Shown in pieces: positions 1 to 8,370 of a DNA stretch of 64,000 bases. Both the position numbers and the translations under genes were made by a program. Positions within the stretch are counted from its first letter, which is position 1, and every line of letters starts with the position of its first letter. Under the pieces are notes generated by a model that saw nothing but the letters and a program-made list of their open reading frames with translations, had not been told where the DNA came from and made no database searches. Origin of the DNA: Ruegeria sp. HKCCD8929 (lineage in GTDB: Bacteria > Pseudomonadota > Alphaproteobacteria > Rhodobacterales > Rhodobacteraceae). Where the stretch lies: contig NZ_WPZY01000019.1 of NCBI RefSeq assembly GCF_013031405.1, positions 1-64,000 on the forward strand, in the 5' to 3' direction.

Positions 1-165
1 CACACTGACAACCATTTGGGAATCCCCCGATTCAAGTTTTCGGCGGGATGCTTTAAACGGGCTGTGGCCATTGGGGCACGACGCGGCCCCGGCGCGGCCT
101 GCACGGTTTGAACTCCGGGCGCCGCCGCCCCAGACTTGCGCCATCCACTGGACCGGGATGCGCTC

Positions 166-1095
166 ATGTTTCAACTCTATGCCGCAATCTGGCGTGTCAG
201 CGCCGGGCGTCAGGTCGTCCTGATTGTGCTCTCCATCGCCATCGCCGCGCTGGCCGCTGCCCCGCTGGAGTTTCAGCGCAATATCATCAACCTGCTGACC
301 AAAGGCGGTCTGGACACCGCGCAGCTCTATCTGCTGGGCGCGGGCATGATGGCGGTGATCGGGCTGAGCCTGTTTCTGAAATGGCTGCTGGGCTTTCGCA
401 GCGGCACGCTGGGCGAGGATGTGATCCGCCTGATCCGGCAGCGGCTGCTGACCCGCGCGGTGGATGCGGATGAAAGCGGAGAAGACGTGCGCCGGGGCAC
501 GCTGACCACCGCCATTTCCGCCGAGGCCGAAGAGCTTGGCAAATTCTCCGGTGCCGCCTTTTCCGAGCCGGTGGTGCAGATCGGTACGCTGATCAGCGTG
601 ATCGGCTATATCTCATCGACCCAGCCGGGGCTGGGCCTGATCGCGCTGTCGATGATCCTGCCGCAGATCGCCATCGTCCTGATCTCGCAGCGCAAGGTGA
701 ACGTTTTCGTGGCCGAGCGGGTGCGGGTTCTGAGAGCCGCCACCGACCGGCTGACGGCAGAACAGATCGAGGCGGTGACGCAGGAGGTGACCGACCGGTT
801 CGACGCCATATTCGAGACGCGGCGGCAGATGTTTCTGTGGAAACTGTCGGCCAAATTCCTGCTCAGCATGATTAACGGCGCGGGCACGGTGGCGGTGCTG
901 ATGCTGGGCGGCTGGCTGGTTCTGAACGGGCGGACGGATGTGGGCACCGTGGTGGCCGCGACCAGCGGTCTGGCGCGTATTCAGGGGCCAACGGCGTTCC
1001 TGATCGCGTTCTACCGGCAGGTCAGCGCCAACCGGATCAAATATGAATTGCTGCTTGAGATTTTCGGGCCTGCCGACACCAGGCAGCGGGCATAG
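166..1095 (+). CDS. ABC exporter-type transmembrane protein lacking an ATPase domain
   Basis: About 309 residues from the ATG at 166; a TTG ten codons upstream is possible but has no better ribosome site. Hydrophobic segments lie near residues 20-40, 55-75, 140-155, 160-180 and 235-255, with a charged cytoplasmic stretch between them, the layout of a type I ABC exporter membrane domain. No Walker A, signature (LSGGQ) or Walker B motif is present, and the gene ends before an ATPase domain could begin. A partner ATPase could be encoded upstream of the window. Function and substrate are unknown. It runs convergently into efp. Confidence 0.6.
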   Translation: MFQLYAAIWRVSAGRQVVLIVLSIAIAALAAAPLEFQRNIINLLTKGGLDTAQLYLLGAGMMAVIGLSLFLKWLLGFRSGTLGEDVIRLIRQRLLTRAVDADESGEDVRRGTLTTAISAEAEELGKFSGAAFSEPVVQIGTLISVIGYISSTQPGLGLIALSMILPQIAIVLISQRKVNVFVAERVRVLRAATDRLTAEQIEAVTQEVTDRFDAIFETRRQMFLWKLSAKFLLSMINGAGTVAVLMLGGWLVLNGRTDVGTVVAATSGLARIQGPTAFLIAFYRQVSANRIKYELLLEIFGPADTRQRA

Positions 1096-1115
1096 TTTCT
1101 ACCCCGGTTTTCATG

Positions 1116-1141
1116 AAAAATGCCGCCCCGGTCGGAGCGGC
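1116..1141 (-). terminator. intrinsic terminator of efp
   Basis: Read on the minus strand, GCCGCTCC and GGGGCGGC pair around a four-base loop (one G-U pair) and are followed by ATTTTTC. It sits 40 bases beyond the efp stop codon, so it most likely ends efp transcription. Confidence 0.65.
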
Positions 1142-1181
1142 CTCAGATCTCGGATCAAGCGCCCTGTTCCGGAACGCAACG

Positions 1182-1745
1182 TCACGCGCGCTCGGAATAT
1201 TCCATGGTTTCGGTGTTCACCACGATCATCTCGTCCTGCCCGATGAAGGGCGGCACCATGACCTTGACGCCGTTGTCGAGGATCGCGGGCTTGAACGAGT
1301 TGGCCGCGGTCTGGCCTTTGACCACCGGTTCGGTCTCGACGATCTTGCAGGTGACTTTCTGGGGCAGCGTGGCGTTCAGCGCCTCGGCCTCGTAGAACTC
1401 GACCACGATGGTCATGCCGTCCTGCAGAAACGGGCGGCGATCACCCAAGAGATCGGCAGGCAGTTCGATCTGTTCGTAGGTCTCGGTGTCCATGAAGACC
1501 AGCATCCCGTCATTTTCATAGAGGAACTGCTGATCCTTCTGTTCCAGCCGCACCCGCTCGACCTTGTCCGCCGAGCGGAAACGTTCGTTCAGCTTGGACC
1601 CGTTGCGCAGGTTGCGCAGCTCGACCTGGGCAAAAGCGCCACCCTTTCCGGGTTTTACGTGGTCAACCTTAACTGCGGCCCACAGGCCATCGTTATGCTC
1701 CAGAACATTGCCTGGGCGAATCTCGTTCCCGTTGATCTTGGGCAT
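1182..1745 (-). CDS. efp: elongation factor P
   Basis: 187 residues, the usual EF-P length, with the N-terminal KOW-like domain and two OB domains recognisable throughout. The tip loop carries the conserved lysine at residue 34 (context PGKGGA), the residue that EpmA-type systems modify in many bacteria. EF-P binds between the P and E sites and relieves ribosome stalling at consecutive prolines. Proline-rich products are encoded nearby (FtsY linker, the 52 kb acidic protein), which is only suggestive of need. The gene is divergent from the small gene at 1965, and the shared 219-base spacer contains two dyads. Confidence 0.96.
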   Translation of the reverse strand: MPKINGNEIRPGNVLEHNDGLWAAVKVDHVKPGKGGAFAQVELRNLRNGSKLNERFRSADKVERVRLEQKDQQFLYENDGMLVFMDTETYEQIELPADLLGDRRPFLQDGMTIVVEFYEAEALNATLPQKVTCKIVETEPVVKGQTAANSFKPAILDNGVKVMVPPFIGQDEMIVVNTETMEYSERA

Positions 1746-1831
1746 GACATTATTCCTTCACACATGGTTGATGCACCATTCGTTGCCCCTATATCTGGCG
1801 TGACCGATGCTGGCAAGACAACGACACCTAG

Positions 1832-1865
1832 TGCTGCACTTGCAGCAAGCTATGCAAAATTTGCA
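1832..1865. promoter_or_regulatory. two adjacent dyads in the efp / 1965 divergent spacer
   Basis: TGCTGCA-CT-TGCAGCA (1832-1847) and TGCAAA-A-TTTGCA (1853-1865) are both perfect inverted repeats lying six bases apart. They sit 87 bases upstream of efp and 100 bases upstream of the gene at 1965, a plausible position for a regulator controlling one or both. The binding protein is unknown. Confidence 0.4.
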
Positions 1866-1964
1866 ACACAATTATGCATTTCTACTGTATCCGAATCGAG
1901 CCGGATCGGTCATAAGGATCGCCACGCCGAAAATTGCAAGAGCAAGAACAACAAGGAAGACGAG

Positions 1965-2285
1965 ATGAGAGATTTCGTTGACGGCACCGCCTTTAACAAC
2001 GAGCAGGGCAACCGCGCTCGCAAGCTGTTTGCGGCTGTTGTGCTGGCCGCATTGGATGATGCCATTGCGGACGACAAGAAATACGGCAACGGGCCCGAGC
2101 AGATCGCCCGTTGGGCACGTTCGCGTGATGGGCGCGAAGTGCTGAGCTGTGCCGGTATCGACCCCAATGAGCGGGTCGTGAGCGGCCTGATGGAATTCGT
2201 GGGCCGCGGGGTGCGGACCTCGGTCGCGCTGTCGCGCGAGGAAAGCGAACGGCGCAACGCCGCGCAACAGGCCGAAGCCGCCTGA
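1965..2285 (+). CDS. small conserved Rhodobacterales protein (DUF6280-like)
   Basis: 106 residues, soluble, with no signal peptide or membrane segment. The ATG at 1965 has a weak purine-rich site (AAGGAAGACGAG) just upstream. The sequence begins MRDFVDGTAFNNEQ and is strongly helical and charged. I recall near-identical proteins annotated as DUF6280 in roseobacters, but this is memory, not a search. Strong conservation of a short protein in one order suggests a core but uncharacterised role. A bidirectional terminator follows 21 bases after the stop. Confidence 0.8.
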   Translation: MRDFVDGTAFNNEQGNRARKLFAAVVLAALDDAIADDKKYGNGPEQIARWARSRDGREVLSCAGIDPNERVVSGLMEFVGRGVRTSVALSREESERRNAAQQAEAA

Positions 2286-2305
2286 ACCAGCCCGCCCTAG
2301 ATTGG

Positions 2306-2341
2306 AAAAAACGCGCTCCCAGAACGGGAGCGTGTTTTTTT
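2306..2341. terminator. bidirectional intrinsic terminator
   Basis: CGCTCCC (2314-2320) pairs with GGGAGCG (2326-2332) around a five-base loop. An A run precedes and a T run follows, so it can stop both the plus-strand gene at 1965 and the minus-strand gene ending at 2348. Confidence 0.85.
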
Positions 2342-2347
2342 GAGCCC

Positions 2348-2917
2348 TCAGAAATACAGGATCCACTGACGGGCCACCCATAGCTCGGCCGCCAGCAGCG
2401 CACCAAAGCCCAGCCTGCCCCAGAGGCCGATCCCCTTGCGCCAGAGAACAGTGTAGGCCGCCAGACAGGCCAGCGCCGCCACCGGCGCGATCCACAAGGC
2501 GTAATGCGTTCGGTCCCAATAACTGAGCGGGCTGTCAAATACCCAGTCCGACAGCGGCCAGAAATGCGGCCTGCCATCGCCCGCGTGCAGCACGAAATCC
2601 GTGGCCAGATGCAAGAGCCCCGCGCTTGCAAACGCCATCATCGGCGCCCAGCCCAGCCGGATCGCCACCAGCAGAACCGCCCCCCACAGCAGGAACGAGT
2701 TGTCGATGGCAAAGACGGTCTGCCAGGCGGATGAAAAGTACAACCTGTCGAACACCACGTGCTCGGGGATGTTCAGGACATACAGCGACGTGCCCGCCAT
2801 CAGATAGAGCGACAGGTCCGGCAGCAGCGCCCCGGCCAGCGCGGCTGCCATGGTACGCCGCTCGCCGGGCGTGCCAAAGGCGGCGGCGCCGATCAAAAGA
2901 TGCGCGGGCGTGTTCAC
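2348..2917 (-). CDS. inner-membrane metal-dependent hydrolase-like protein (DUF457/YdjM-like)
   Basis: 189 residues with an N-terminal TPAHLLIG segment, an LPD motif near residues 32-34 and HLATD near residues 103-107, the histidine/aspartate pattern of membrane-bound YdjM/DUF457 hydrolases. Four to five hydrophobic segments are visible. Similar proteins beside cobQ are often labelled cobalamin biosynthesis proteins, apparently only because of their position; I see no cobalamin enzyme motif. It is divergent from cobQ with 58 bases between the start codons. The substrate is unknown. Confidence 0.6.
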   Translation of the reverse strand: MNTPAHLLIGAAAFGTPGERRTMAAALAGALLPDLSLYLMAGTSLYVLNIPEHVVFDRLYFSSAWQTVFAIDNSFLLWGAVLLVAIRLGWAPMMAFASAGLLHLATDFVLHAGDGRPHFWPLSDWVFDSPLSYWDRTHYALWIAPVAALACLAAYTVLWRKGIGLWGRLGFGALLAAELWVARQWILYF

Positions 2918-2975
2918 GGGCCTTTTCCTTTGTCCCCAAATCGGGTCATCTGCGCCTCAGCATAGGAGGCAGGCC

Positions 2976-4442
2976 ATGGTTCGGTCCATCATGATTCAGG
3001 GCACCGGCAGCAATGTCGGCAAGTCGGTTCTGGTCGCCGGTCTGGCGCGGGCCTACACCCGGCGCGGGTTGCGGGTGGCGCCGTTCAAGCCGCAGAACAT
3101 GTCCAACAACGCCGCCGTGACCGAAAACGGCGGCGAGATCGGGCGGGCGCAGGCGCTTCAGGCGCGCGCCGCCATGCGGCCCACCCACACGGATATGAAC
3201 CCGATCCTGCTCAAGCCCGAGACCGATACCGGCGCGCAGATCATCGTGCAGGGCCAGCGGGCGGGCACGATGAAGGCGGGCGACTACCGCAAGGACAAGT
3301 CCAAGCTTCTGGGGGCGGCGCTGGAAAGCTTTGACCGGCTGTGCGCCGATGCCGATCTGGTGCTGATCGAGGGCGCGGGCAGCCCGGCCGAGACCAATCT
3401 GCGCCAGGGCGACATCGCCAATATGGGCTTTGCCTGCGCGGCAGGTGTGCCGGTGGTGCTGGTGGGTGACATTCACCGGGGCGGCGTGATCGCACAGCTG
3501 GTGGGCACGCAGGCGGTGCTGGACCCGGATGACCTGGCGACGATCCGGGGCTTTGCGGTGAACCGGTTCAAGGGCGACGTGGCGCTGTTCGACGAGGGCC
3601 GCGACGATATCGCCGCGCGCACCGGCTGGCGCTGTCTGGGCGTGGTGCCGTGGTTCAACGATGCCTGGCGCCTGCCGGCCGAGGACATGATGGACATCCG
3701 CTCGCATACGGGCGGCGCCTGCAAGGTTGCAGTACCGCAGTTGGAGCGGATGGCGAATTTCGACGATCTCGACCCGCTGGCCGCCGAGCCCGGCCTGACG
3801 GTCGAGGTCATCCCCGCCGGCCGCCCCCTGCCCGGCGATGCCGATCTGGTGCTGCTGCCCGGCAGCAAATCCACCATCGGCGATCTGGCCTATTTCCGGG
3901 CGCAGGGCTGGGACATTGACCTTTATGCCCATGTGCGGCGTGGCGGGCATGTTCTGGGTCTCTGTGGCGGTTATCAGATGCTGGGCCGGACCATCGCGGA
4001 CCCCGACGGGGTGGATGGCCGCCCCGGCACGGTCAACGGTCTGGGCCTGCTCGAGGTCGAGACAGTTATGGCGGGGCAAAAGCAGGTCACGCTGCGCGCG
4101 GCCAAGGCCCTGCCCGGTGGCGAGCCTGTTACGGGCTATGAGATCCATATGGGCCGGACCGAGGGGCCGGATTGCGCGCGGGCCTGGCTCGAGGTCGAGG
4201 GGCGGCCCGAAGGTGCGGCCAGCGCCGATGGCCGTATCAGGGGCAGCTACCTGCACGGGCTCTTCACCTCGGACGCCTTCCGCGCCAGTTATCTGGCCGG
4301 GTTGGGCGTCAGGTCATCGGTAGCCTATGAGGACGGTGTGGACCAGACACTGGACGCGCTGGCGGATCATCTTGAGCAGCATATGGATCTGGATCTGCTG
4401 CTGTCGCTGGCTGAAAAACCCAAAAGCGGCACCCGGATGTGA
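2976..4442 (+). CDS. cobQ: cobyric acid synthase
   Basis: 488 residues from the ATG at 2976, preceded by an AGGAGG-type site at 2965-2970. The N-terminal half is the MinD/dethiobiotin-synthetase-like ATPase with GTGSNVGKS at residues 9-17. The C-terminal half is a class I glutamine amidotransferase with nucleophile Cys330 in LCGGYQMLG. CobQ amidates four side-chain carboxylates of adenosylcobyrinic acid a,c-diamide using glutamine and ATP. The host therefore probably makes B12, and the class II ribonucleotide reductase at 13.9 kb needs it. No other cob genes are in the window. Confidence 0.96.
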   Translation: MVRSIMIQGTGSNVGKSVLVAGLARAYTRRGLRVAPFKPQNMSNNAAVTENGGEIGRAQALQARAAMRPTHTDMNPILLKPETDTGAQIIVQGQRAGTMKAGDYRKDKSKLLGAALESFDRLCADADLVLIEGAGSPAETNLRQGDIANMGFACAAGVPVVLVGDIHRGGVIAQLVGTQAVLDPDDLATIRGFAVNRFKGDVALFDEGRDDIAARTGWRCLGVVPWFNDAWRLPAEDMMDIRSHTGGACKVAVPQLERMANFDDLDPLAAEPGLTVEVIPAGRPLPGDADLVLLPGSKSTIGDLAYFRAQGWDIDLYAHVRRGGHVLGLCGGYQMLGRTIADPDGVDGRPGTVNGLGLLEVETVMAGQKQVTLRAAKALPGGEPVTGYEIHMGRTEGPDCARAWLEVEGRPEGAASADGRIRGSYLHGLFTSDAFRASYLAGLGVRSSVAYEDGVDQTLDALADHLEQHMDLDLLLSLAEKPKSGTRM

Positions 4443-4457
4443 CTCCGGCGTGCCGCT
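4412..4457 (-). terminator. terminator of the pcm-tolC-PopZ-like operon
   Basis: AGCGGCA (4425-4431) pairs with TGCCGCT (4451-4457), extended by CCGG pairs inside. On the minus strand the hairpin is followed by TTTTGGGTTTTT, a good U-rich tail. It overlaps the end of cobQ, so it may also slow transcription leaving cobQ. Confidence 0.6.
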
Positions 4458-4494
4458 GTGATTTCTGAACTGCGCCTGGGGCGCGGCTAGTGTG

Positions 4495-5442
4495 CTATTC
4501 TAGTTCCTTCGCCGTCAGCGCGCGGTGAACCTCACGCCGGACCAGTTTGCGCACATTGCGGGTGATGCGCTCGCCTAGCGCCCCCTGCAATTCCTGACGG
4601 ACGATATCGGCCACCATCAGGCGCAGAGTTTCCTCGTCCAGCACTGCCTCCTCTGCCGGTGTATGGCTGGCTGCAGGCTCGCTGGTGTCCTCAGCTTCCG
4701 CAGATTCAACAACGGGGTCGGCCTGCGCCTCGATCACCTCGGGCTCATCGCTCTGAACCTGCTCGGGCTCATCCGTCAGCTCGGGCATCAGGTCGGCCAC
4801 CGGTTCTGCCATACTGGCCTCAAGCTCGGCGCGGATTTCAGCCTCAAGCTTGGCGGCCATGTCGCCGTCCTGCCAATTCAGGCTGCGGGTCCAGGTTCCG
4901 GAATAGTCATCGTCGCTTTCGCCATCTGGTTCCCACTGATCCTCGGTCTGGGCAATTGCCGCCTCAAGCGCCTCGATCTTGGCGCTGAGGCTGTCGGCCA
5001 GATGCTTCTGGCTGAGTTCGATCGCGGGTTCAGGTTGCCAGCCTGCGTCTTCGGCGGTCTCTTCCGCCTCCGCCGCGGGCTTGATTTCCAGCGGAGAATT
5101 GGCGGGCGTGACGTCCCGCCCTTCGATCCAGACCGCATCCACCGGGCGCAACAGCATCGGCTTGGACAGGTCCATGTCAAACGCCCGGCCCGTATCCTTG
5201 TCCTCGGCGTTTGCGACTGCCTTCCCCGGCACATCGCGGTCCGCTAGATTGGCGGCGCAATGCGGGTTGGCATCGGCTGGCGTAGCAATACGCAGTGCCG
5301 GGGTCAGGATCAGACGATCCGGCTTTTGCTGTGAGGTCCGGGGCGTGGGGCGCGGTTCCTTGCGGCCCTCTTCGCTGACCAGACGGCGAATCGAGGACAA
5401 CACATCCTCGATCTCAACTTGTGCGACAGGTTCTGATATCAT
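4495..5442 (-). CDS. PopZ-like acidic polar-organiser candidate (DUF2497-like)
   Basis: 315 residues in three parts: a short amphipathic N-terminal helix (residues 9-24, IEDVLSSIRRLVSEE), a long acidic, Pro/Ala/Glu-rich and probably disordered middle, and a C-terminal helical block (about 263-315, ending VRREVHRALTAKELE). Caulobacter PopZ, which organises the cell pole and anchors ParB, has this architecture: an EEILASIRRIISED-like start, an acidic PED linker and a C-terminal oligomerisation helix. The neighbours pcm and tolC match the order I recall next to popZ in other alphaproteobacteria. Identity is inferred from layout, helix pattern and context, because overall sequence similarity is low. 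Confidence 0.55.
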   Translation of the reverse strand: MISEPVAQVEIEDVLSSIRRLVSEEGRKEPRPTPRTSQQKPDRLILTPALRIATPADANPHCAANLADRDVPGKAVANAEDKDTGRAFDMDLSKPMLLRPVDAVWIEGRDVTPANSPLEIKPAAEAEETAEDAGWQPEPAIELSQKHLADSLSAKIEALEAAIAQTEDQWEPDGESDDDYSGTWTRSLNWQDGDMAAKLEAEIRAELEASMAEPVADLMPELTDEPEQVQSDEPEVIEAQADPVVESAEAEDTSEPAASHTPAEEAVLDEETLRLMVADIVRQELQGALGERITRNVRKLVRREVHRALTAKELE

Positions 5443-5517
5443 TTTTTTCTACCACTCTTGCCCTCGGGTTTGAGTGTAGCGAATGTCAGGCCACCTCACA
5501 ACAGATAGTATGGCAAT

Positions 5518-6948
5518 TCACTGTTTCCCCAATGCCTTGAGGACACGATCCAGATCGCGGCTCTGTTTGCTGACCTGCGCCGGGGCGCCCTTGACCAGGT
5601 TGTAATAGAGCGTGGGATCATAGATTTGCACCGCCAGACCCAGCCGTTCGGCGGTCAGCAGACCCTGTGCCTGCAGCACCTGATAGGCGGCAAGAGACCG
5701 CTCGGTCCGGGCGGAAACCTGCGCGAGCTGCGCATCCAGCAGGTCCTGCTCAGCCGTCAGAACATCCAGCGTTGTGCGTGCGCCCAGCGTCGCCTCTTCG
5801 CGGATGCCGTCAAAGGCCACCTGCGCCGCCCGGACACGCTCGTTCGAGGCGGTCAGGCTGGCGTTGGCGGTCTGGAACCGTACATAGGCGTCGTTGACGC
5901 CTTGCCGGATGTCCTTTTGCACATTCAGCAGGTTGGAGCGCGAGGCATCGCGGGTGGCCATCGCCCGGCGCACAACGGCGGCCAGACGGCCACCGGCATA
6001 GATCGGCTGGCTGTAGATCAGCGCCCCGCTGGCCGTGTTGCTATTGTCGTCGTTGCGGAAGTTTTCCGTGATACCGACGTCAGCCTGGAACCGGACGGTA
6101 GGGCCCAGTCCGGCGCGCTGTTGCTCGACAGTCAGATCCAGCGCCCGCACCTGATGCTGCGCGGATAGGATCGACGGGTGGTTGCGGTTGGCCAGGTTCA
6201 CGGCGTCCCCCAGCGAGCGGGGCTGCTGCGGCAGGCGCGGCTGACCGGCGGTGCGGCCCGGCTGACGGCCCACTGCGTTGACGTATTCGGCCTGCGCGGT
6301 GCTCAGCGCGCCCTGCGCATCGGCCAGGTTGGCCCGCGCATTGGCGAGACGCGACTCCGACAGTGCCACGTCGGTACGGGTGACCTCACCCACCTCGAAC
6401 CGATCCTGTGAGGCGCGCAGTTCCTCGCCCAGAAGGCGCACGTTGTTCTGACGGATGGCGACGGTTTCTTCCTGCAGCAGAACGCCGAGATAGGCCGTCA
6501 CCGCCCGGAACAGCACCTGCTGTTCGATCTGTATCAGCGTCTGCCGGGTGGCCAGAACCGTCTCTTGCGCCGATTGCTTGCCCAGGAGCGAGGCGCCGCC
6601 ATCGTAGATCAACTGCTGCAGGGTCAGCCCGGTGAAAAAGGTCGCAGGCTCGTTGTCGGTGACCAGAGCGCCGGTGCGGGTCCGGTTGTAGTCCTGCTGA
6701 ATGCGCGCGGTCCAATCGATGATCGGGCGCAGCGCCGACAGCGCAATCGCCACATCCTCGTCCGCGGCGCGCAGCAGCGCCCGGTTTTGCTCCAGCAGCC
6801 CGCTGGTGTTATACGCCCCGATCAGGGCATCCGTCAGATTGTCCGCCCAGCCCTGGCGTGGCGCCAGCACGGCCAGCGAAACCCCGGCGGTGAGAACCAG
6901 CATTCTGGTCAGTTTTCCACGAACCACTCTGCGCATCGCGTGCCTCAT
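5518..6948 (-). CDS. tolC: TolC family outer membrane efflux protein
   Basis: 476 residues. A signal peptide ends near residue 35 (hydrophobic VLTAGVSLAVLA, then GWADN). Two repeated halves of long amphipathic coiled-coil helices follow, rich in Ala, Gln, Asn and Arg, with the typical YAGGR segment near residues 318-322. TolC trimers form the outer-membrane exit duct for type I secretion and RND or ABC efflux. No inner-membrane partner is adjacent, so it probably serves several systems. It lies 79 bases downstream of pcm and 75 bases upstream of the PopZ-like gene, all on the minus strand and probably co-transcribed. Confidence 0.93.
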   Translation of the reverse strand: MRHAMRRVVRGKLTRMLVLTAGVSLAVLAPRQGWADNLTDALIGAYNTSGLLEQNRALLRAADEDVAIALSALRPIIDWTARIQQDYNRTRTGALVTDNEPATFFTGLTLQQLIYDGGASLLGKQSAQETVLATRQTLIQIEQQVLFRAVTAYLGVLLQEETVAIRQNNVRLLGEELRASQDRFEVGEVTRTDVALSESRLANARANLADAQGALSTAQAEYVNAVGRQPGRTAGQPRLPQQPRSLGDAVNLANRNHPSILSAQHQVRALDLTVEQQRAGLGPTVRFQADVGITENFRNDDNSNTASGALIYSQPIYAGGRLAAVVRRAMATRDASRSNLLNVQKDIRQGVNDAYVRFQTANASLTASNERVRAAQVAFDGIREEATLGARTTLDVLTAEQDLLDAQLAQVSARTERSLAAYQVLQAQGLLTAERLGLAVQIYDPTLYYNLVKGAPAQVSKQSRDLDRVLKALGKQ

Positions 6949-7027
6949 AAAATTTTTTAATTGCTCTGCGCACAGTTTGCGCGTTTGCGCAGGTCATGGC
7001 AAGGCAACGGAAAGTTCTGGCTATGAA

Positions 7028-7681
7028 CTATAGCGCAAATGCACGGGCACCGGTGAATCCGGGCAACACCGGGGCGCCTGCATTGAACGCATAGCGCCAG
7101 GTTACGCGCCCTGCGGCCTTATGGCCGATGCGCACGGTACCCAGGTCGCCTTCCATGAACACGCAGGCAATCCGGCCGTGATCCTTGAGCTGATCCAGCA
7201 GCGCCTGCGGCACCTCTTCGACCCCGCCCTGCACCATGATCACGTCATAGGGCCCGTGCTCAGCGGCGCCCTCGGCCAGCGGGCCGGTATGCACAACCGC
7301 ATTGTCCGCACCCGCATCCATCAGCAGCGTCTGCGCCTCTTCGGCCAGTTGCTCATCCTCTTCCACGGCAACGACGAGCTGCGCCATACGCGCGGTCACG
7401 GCGGTCGAATAGCCCAGTGCCGGGGCCACATCCAGCACCATCTCATCCTTGGAAATGTTCAGCGCGTCCAGTATCTTGGCCAGCGTACGTGGCTCGAGCA
7501 GACAGCGCCCCTCGCCCAGATTCATCAGATCGCCGGCATAGGCCGCTTCGCGCTGCGCGTCGGGCACGAACTGTTCCCGCGCAACCGTCAGCATCGCGTC
7601 GATGATGGGAAACTTGGTCACGTCGGAAGGCCGGATCTGGGTGTCGACCATCATGCGGCGCCGGGCTGCGAAATCTGTCAT
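7028..7681 (-). CDS. protein-L-isoaspartate O-methyltransferase family protein
   Basis: 217 residues from MTDFAARR; an in-frame ATG five codons upstream (7696) is the alternative. The N-terminal MVDTQIRPSDV and the REQFVP segment are typical of alphaproteobacterial PIMT-family proteins. SAM motif I near residues 81-95 reads LDVAPALGYSTAV, so the usual glycine-rich EIGTGSGYQTA pattern is weakened. The enzyme would methylate isoaspartyl residues in aged proteins, but the altered motif leaves activity uncertain. It is the first gene of the pcm-tolC-PopZ-like operon. Confidence 0.8.
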   Translation of the reverse strand: MTDFAARRRMMVDTQIRPSDVTKFPIIDAMLTVAREQFVPDAQREAAYAGDLMNLGEGRCLLEPRTLAKILDALNISKDEMVLDVAPALGYSTAVTARMAQLVVAVEEDEQLAEEAQTLLMDAGADNAVVHTGPLAEGAAEHGPYDVIMVQGGVEEVPQALLDQLKDHGRIACVFMEGDLGTVRIGHKAAGRVTWRYAFNAGAPVLPGFTGARAFAL

Positions 7682-7894
7682 CTCATCGCTCTTCATTTCC
7701 GTGTGTCACCCGGCTTTTGCCACATCCCCGTGACACCGGCAACGTCCCATCGCGCGAAAAGGCGTCGCGGGTCCGGACCGGACCAGCAATTCGCGCAATT
7801 CGCATGAATTTCGAGAGGTCCCCTCTGGACGCCACTCCGGAAAGTTGGTAGAACCCGATGCACACCACGGCAAGTGCTTGATTTCACTTGATAA

Positions 7895-7968
7895 GGCGAG
7901 TTGGCGGAGTGGTGACGCAGCGGATTGCAAATCCGTGTACACCGGTTCGATTCCGGTACTCGCCTCCA
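7895..7968 (+). tRNA. tRNA-Cys (GCA)
   Basis: A 74-base cloverleaf. Acceptor arm GGCGAGT pairs with ACTCGCC (7958-7964), discriminator T at 7965, encoded CCA at 7966-7968. The anticodon loop TTGCAAA places GCA at 7927-7929. GGTTCGATTCC forms the T arm. A U73 discriminator is the expected identity element for tRNA-Cys. Confidence 0.97.
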
Positions 7969-8074
7969 TTTACAACCAAGTCAAAGACTTAGCGTGCAGG
8001 GCATGCAGGTGCGGCACAAAGCCCGTGGTGCTTTCGAATTACACAGGCCACTCCAGCACTTGGACTGCCGGTGC

Positions 8075-8269
8075 TCAGTAGTGCGGCGGGCGCTCGTCTC
8101 CGAGCACCACTCCGCCGGTACCTTCCTGTTCCCGAGCCGCCTCGCGCTGCATCAGCATCTCGACCTTCCGGGTGAGCCGGTCGATTTCGTCCTGCTGCCG
8201 TGCCGTTTCCGCGCTCAACTCGTCCACCGTTTTGGTCAGATGGGCGATCTGTTCCTCAAGATGCTGCAT
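8075..8269 (-). CDS. slyX: SlyX family protein
   Basis: 64 residues from the ATG at 8269. It is almost one continuous coiled coil (HLEEQIAHLTKTVDELS and onward) ending in the family signature DERPPHY. The start was chosen because the family begins with the coiled coil; upstream in-frame codons are low-quality sequence. SlyX function is not established; in enterobacteria it neighbours slyD but is not essential. Here it stands alone between tRNA-Cys and a divergent crotonase gene. Confidence 0.9.
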   Translation of the reverse strand: MQHLEEQIAHLTKTVDELSAETARQQDEIDRLTRKVEMLMQREAAREQEGTGGVVLGDERPPHY

Positions 8270-8370
8270 GGGCGCGACTCCTGATCTATGCGTGCCAGCG
8301 TCATACATGCGCAACGTCACGCTTGCCAGCCCTGCCTGCAGCGCCGAGGCTGGGCGCATGGGAGGAGACC

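Noticed and set aside
1113..1964. N-terminal extension of the frame that contains the gene at 1965
   Set aside because: It is antisense to efp; the conserved protein starts at 1965 with a ribosome site.
2348..2917. Cobalamin biosynthesis assignment for the membrane protein beside cobQ
   Set aside because: No cobalamin enzyme motifs; only adjacency supports it.
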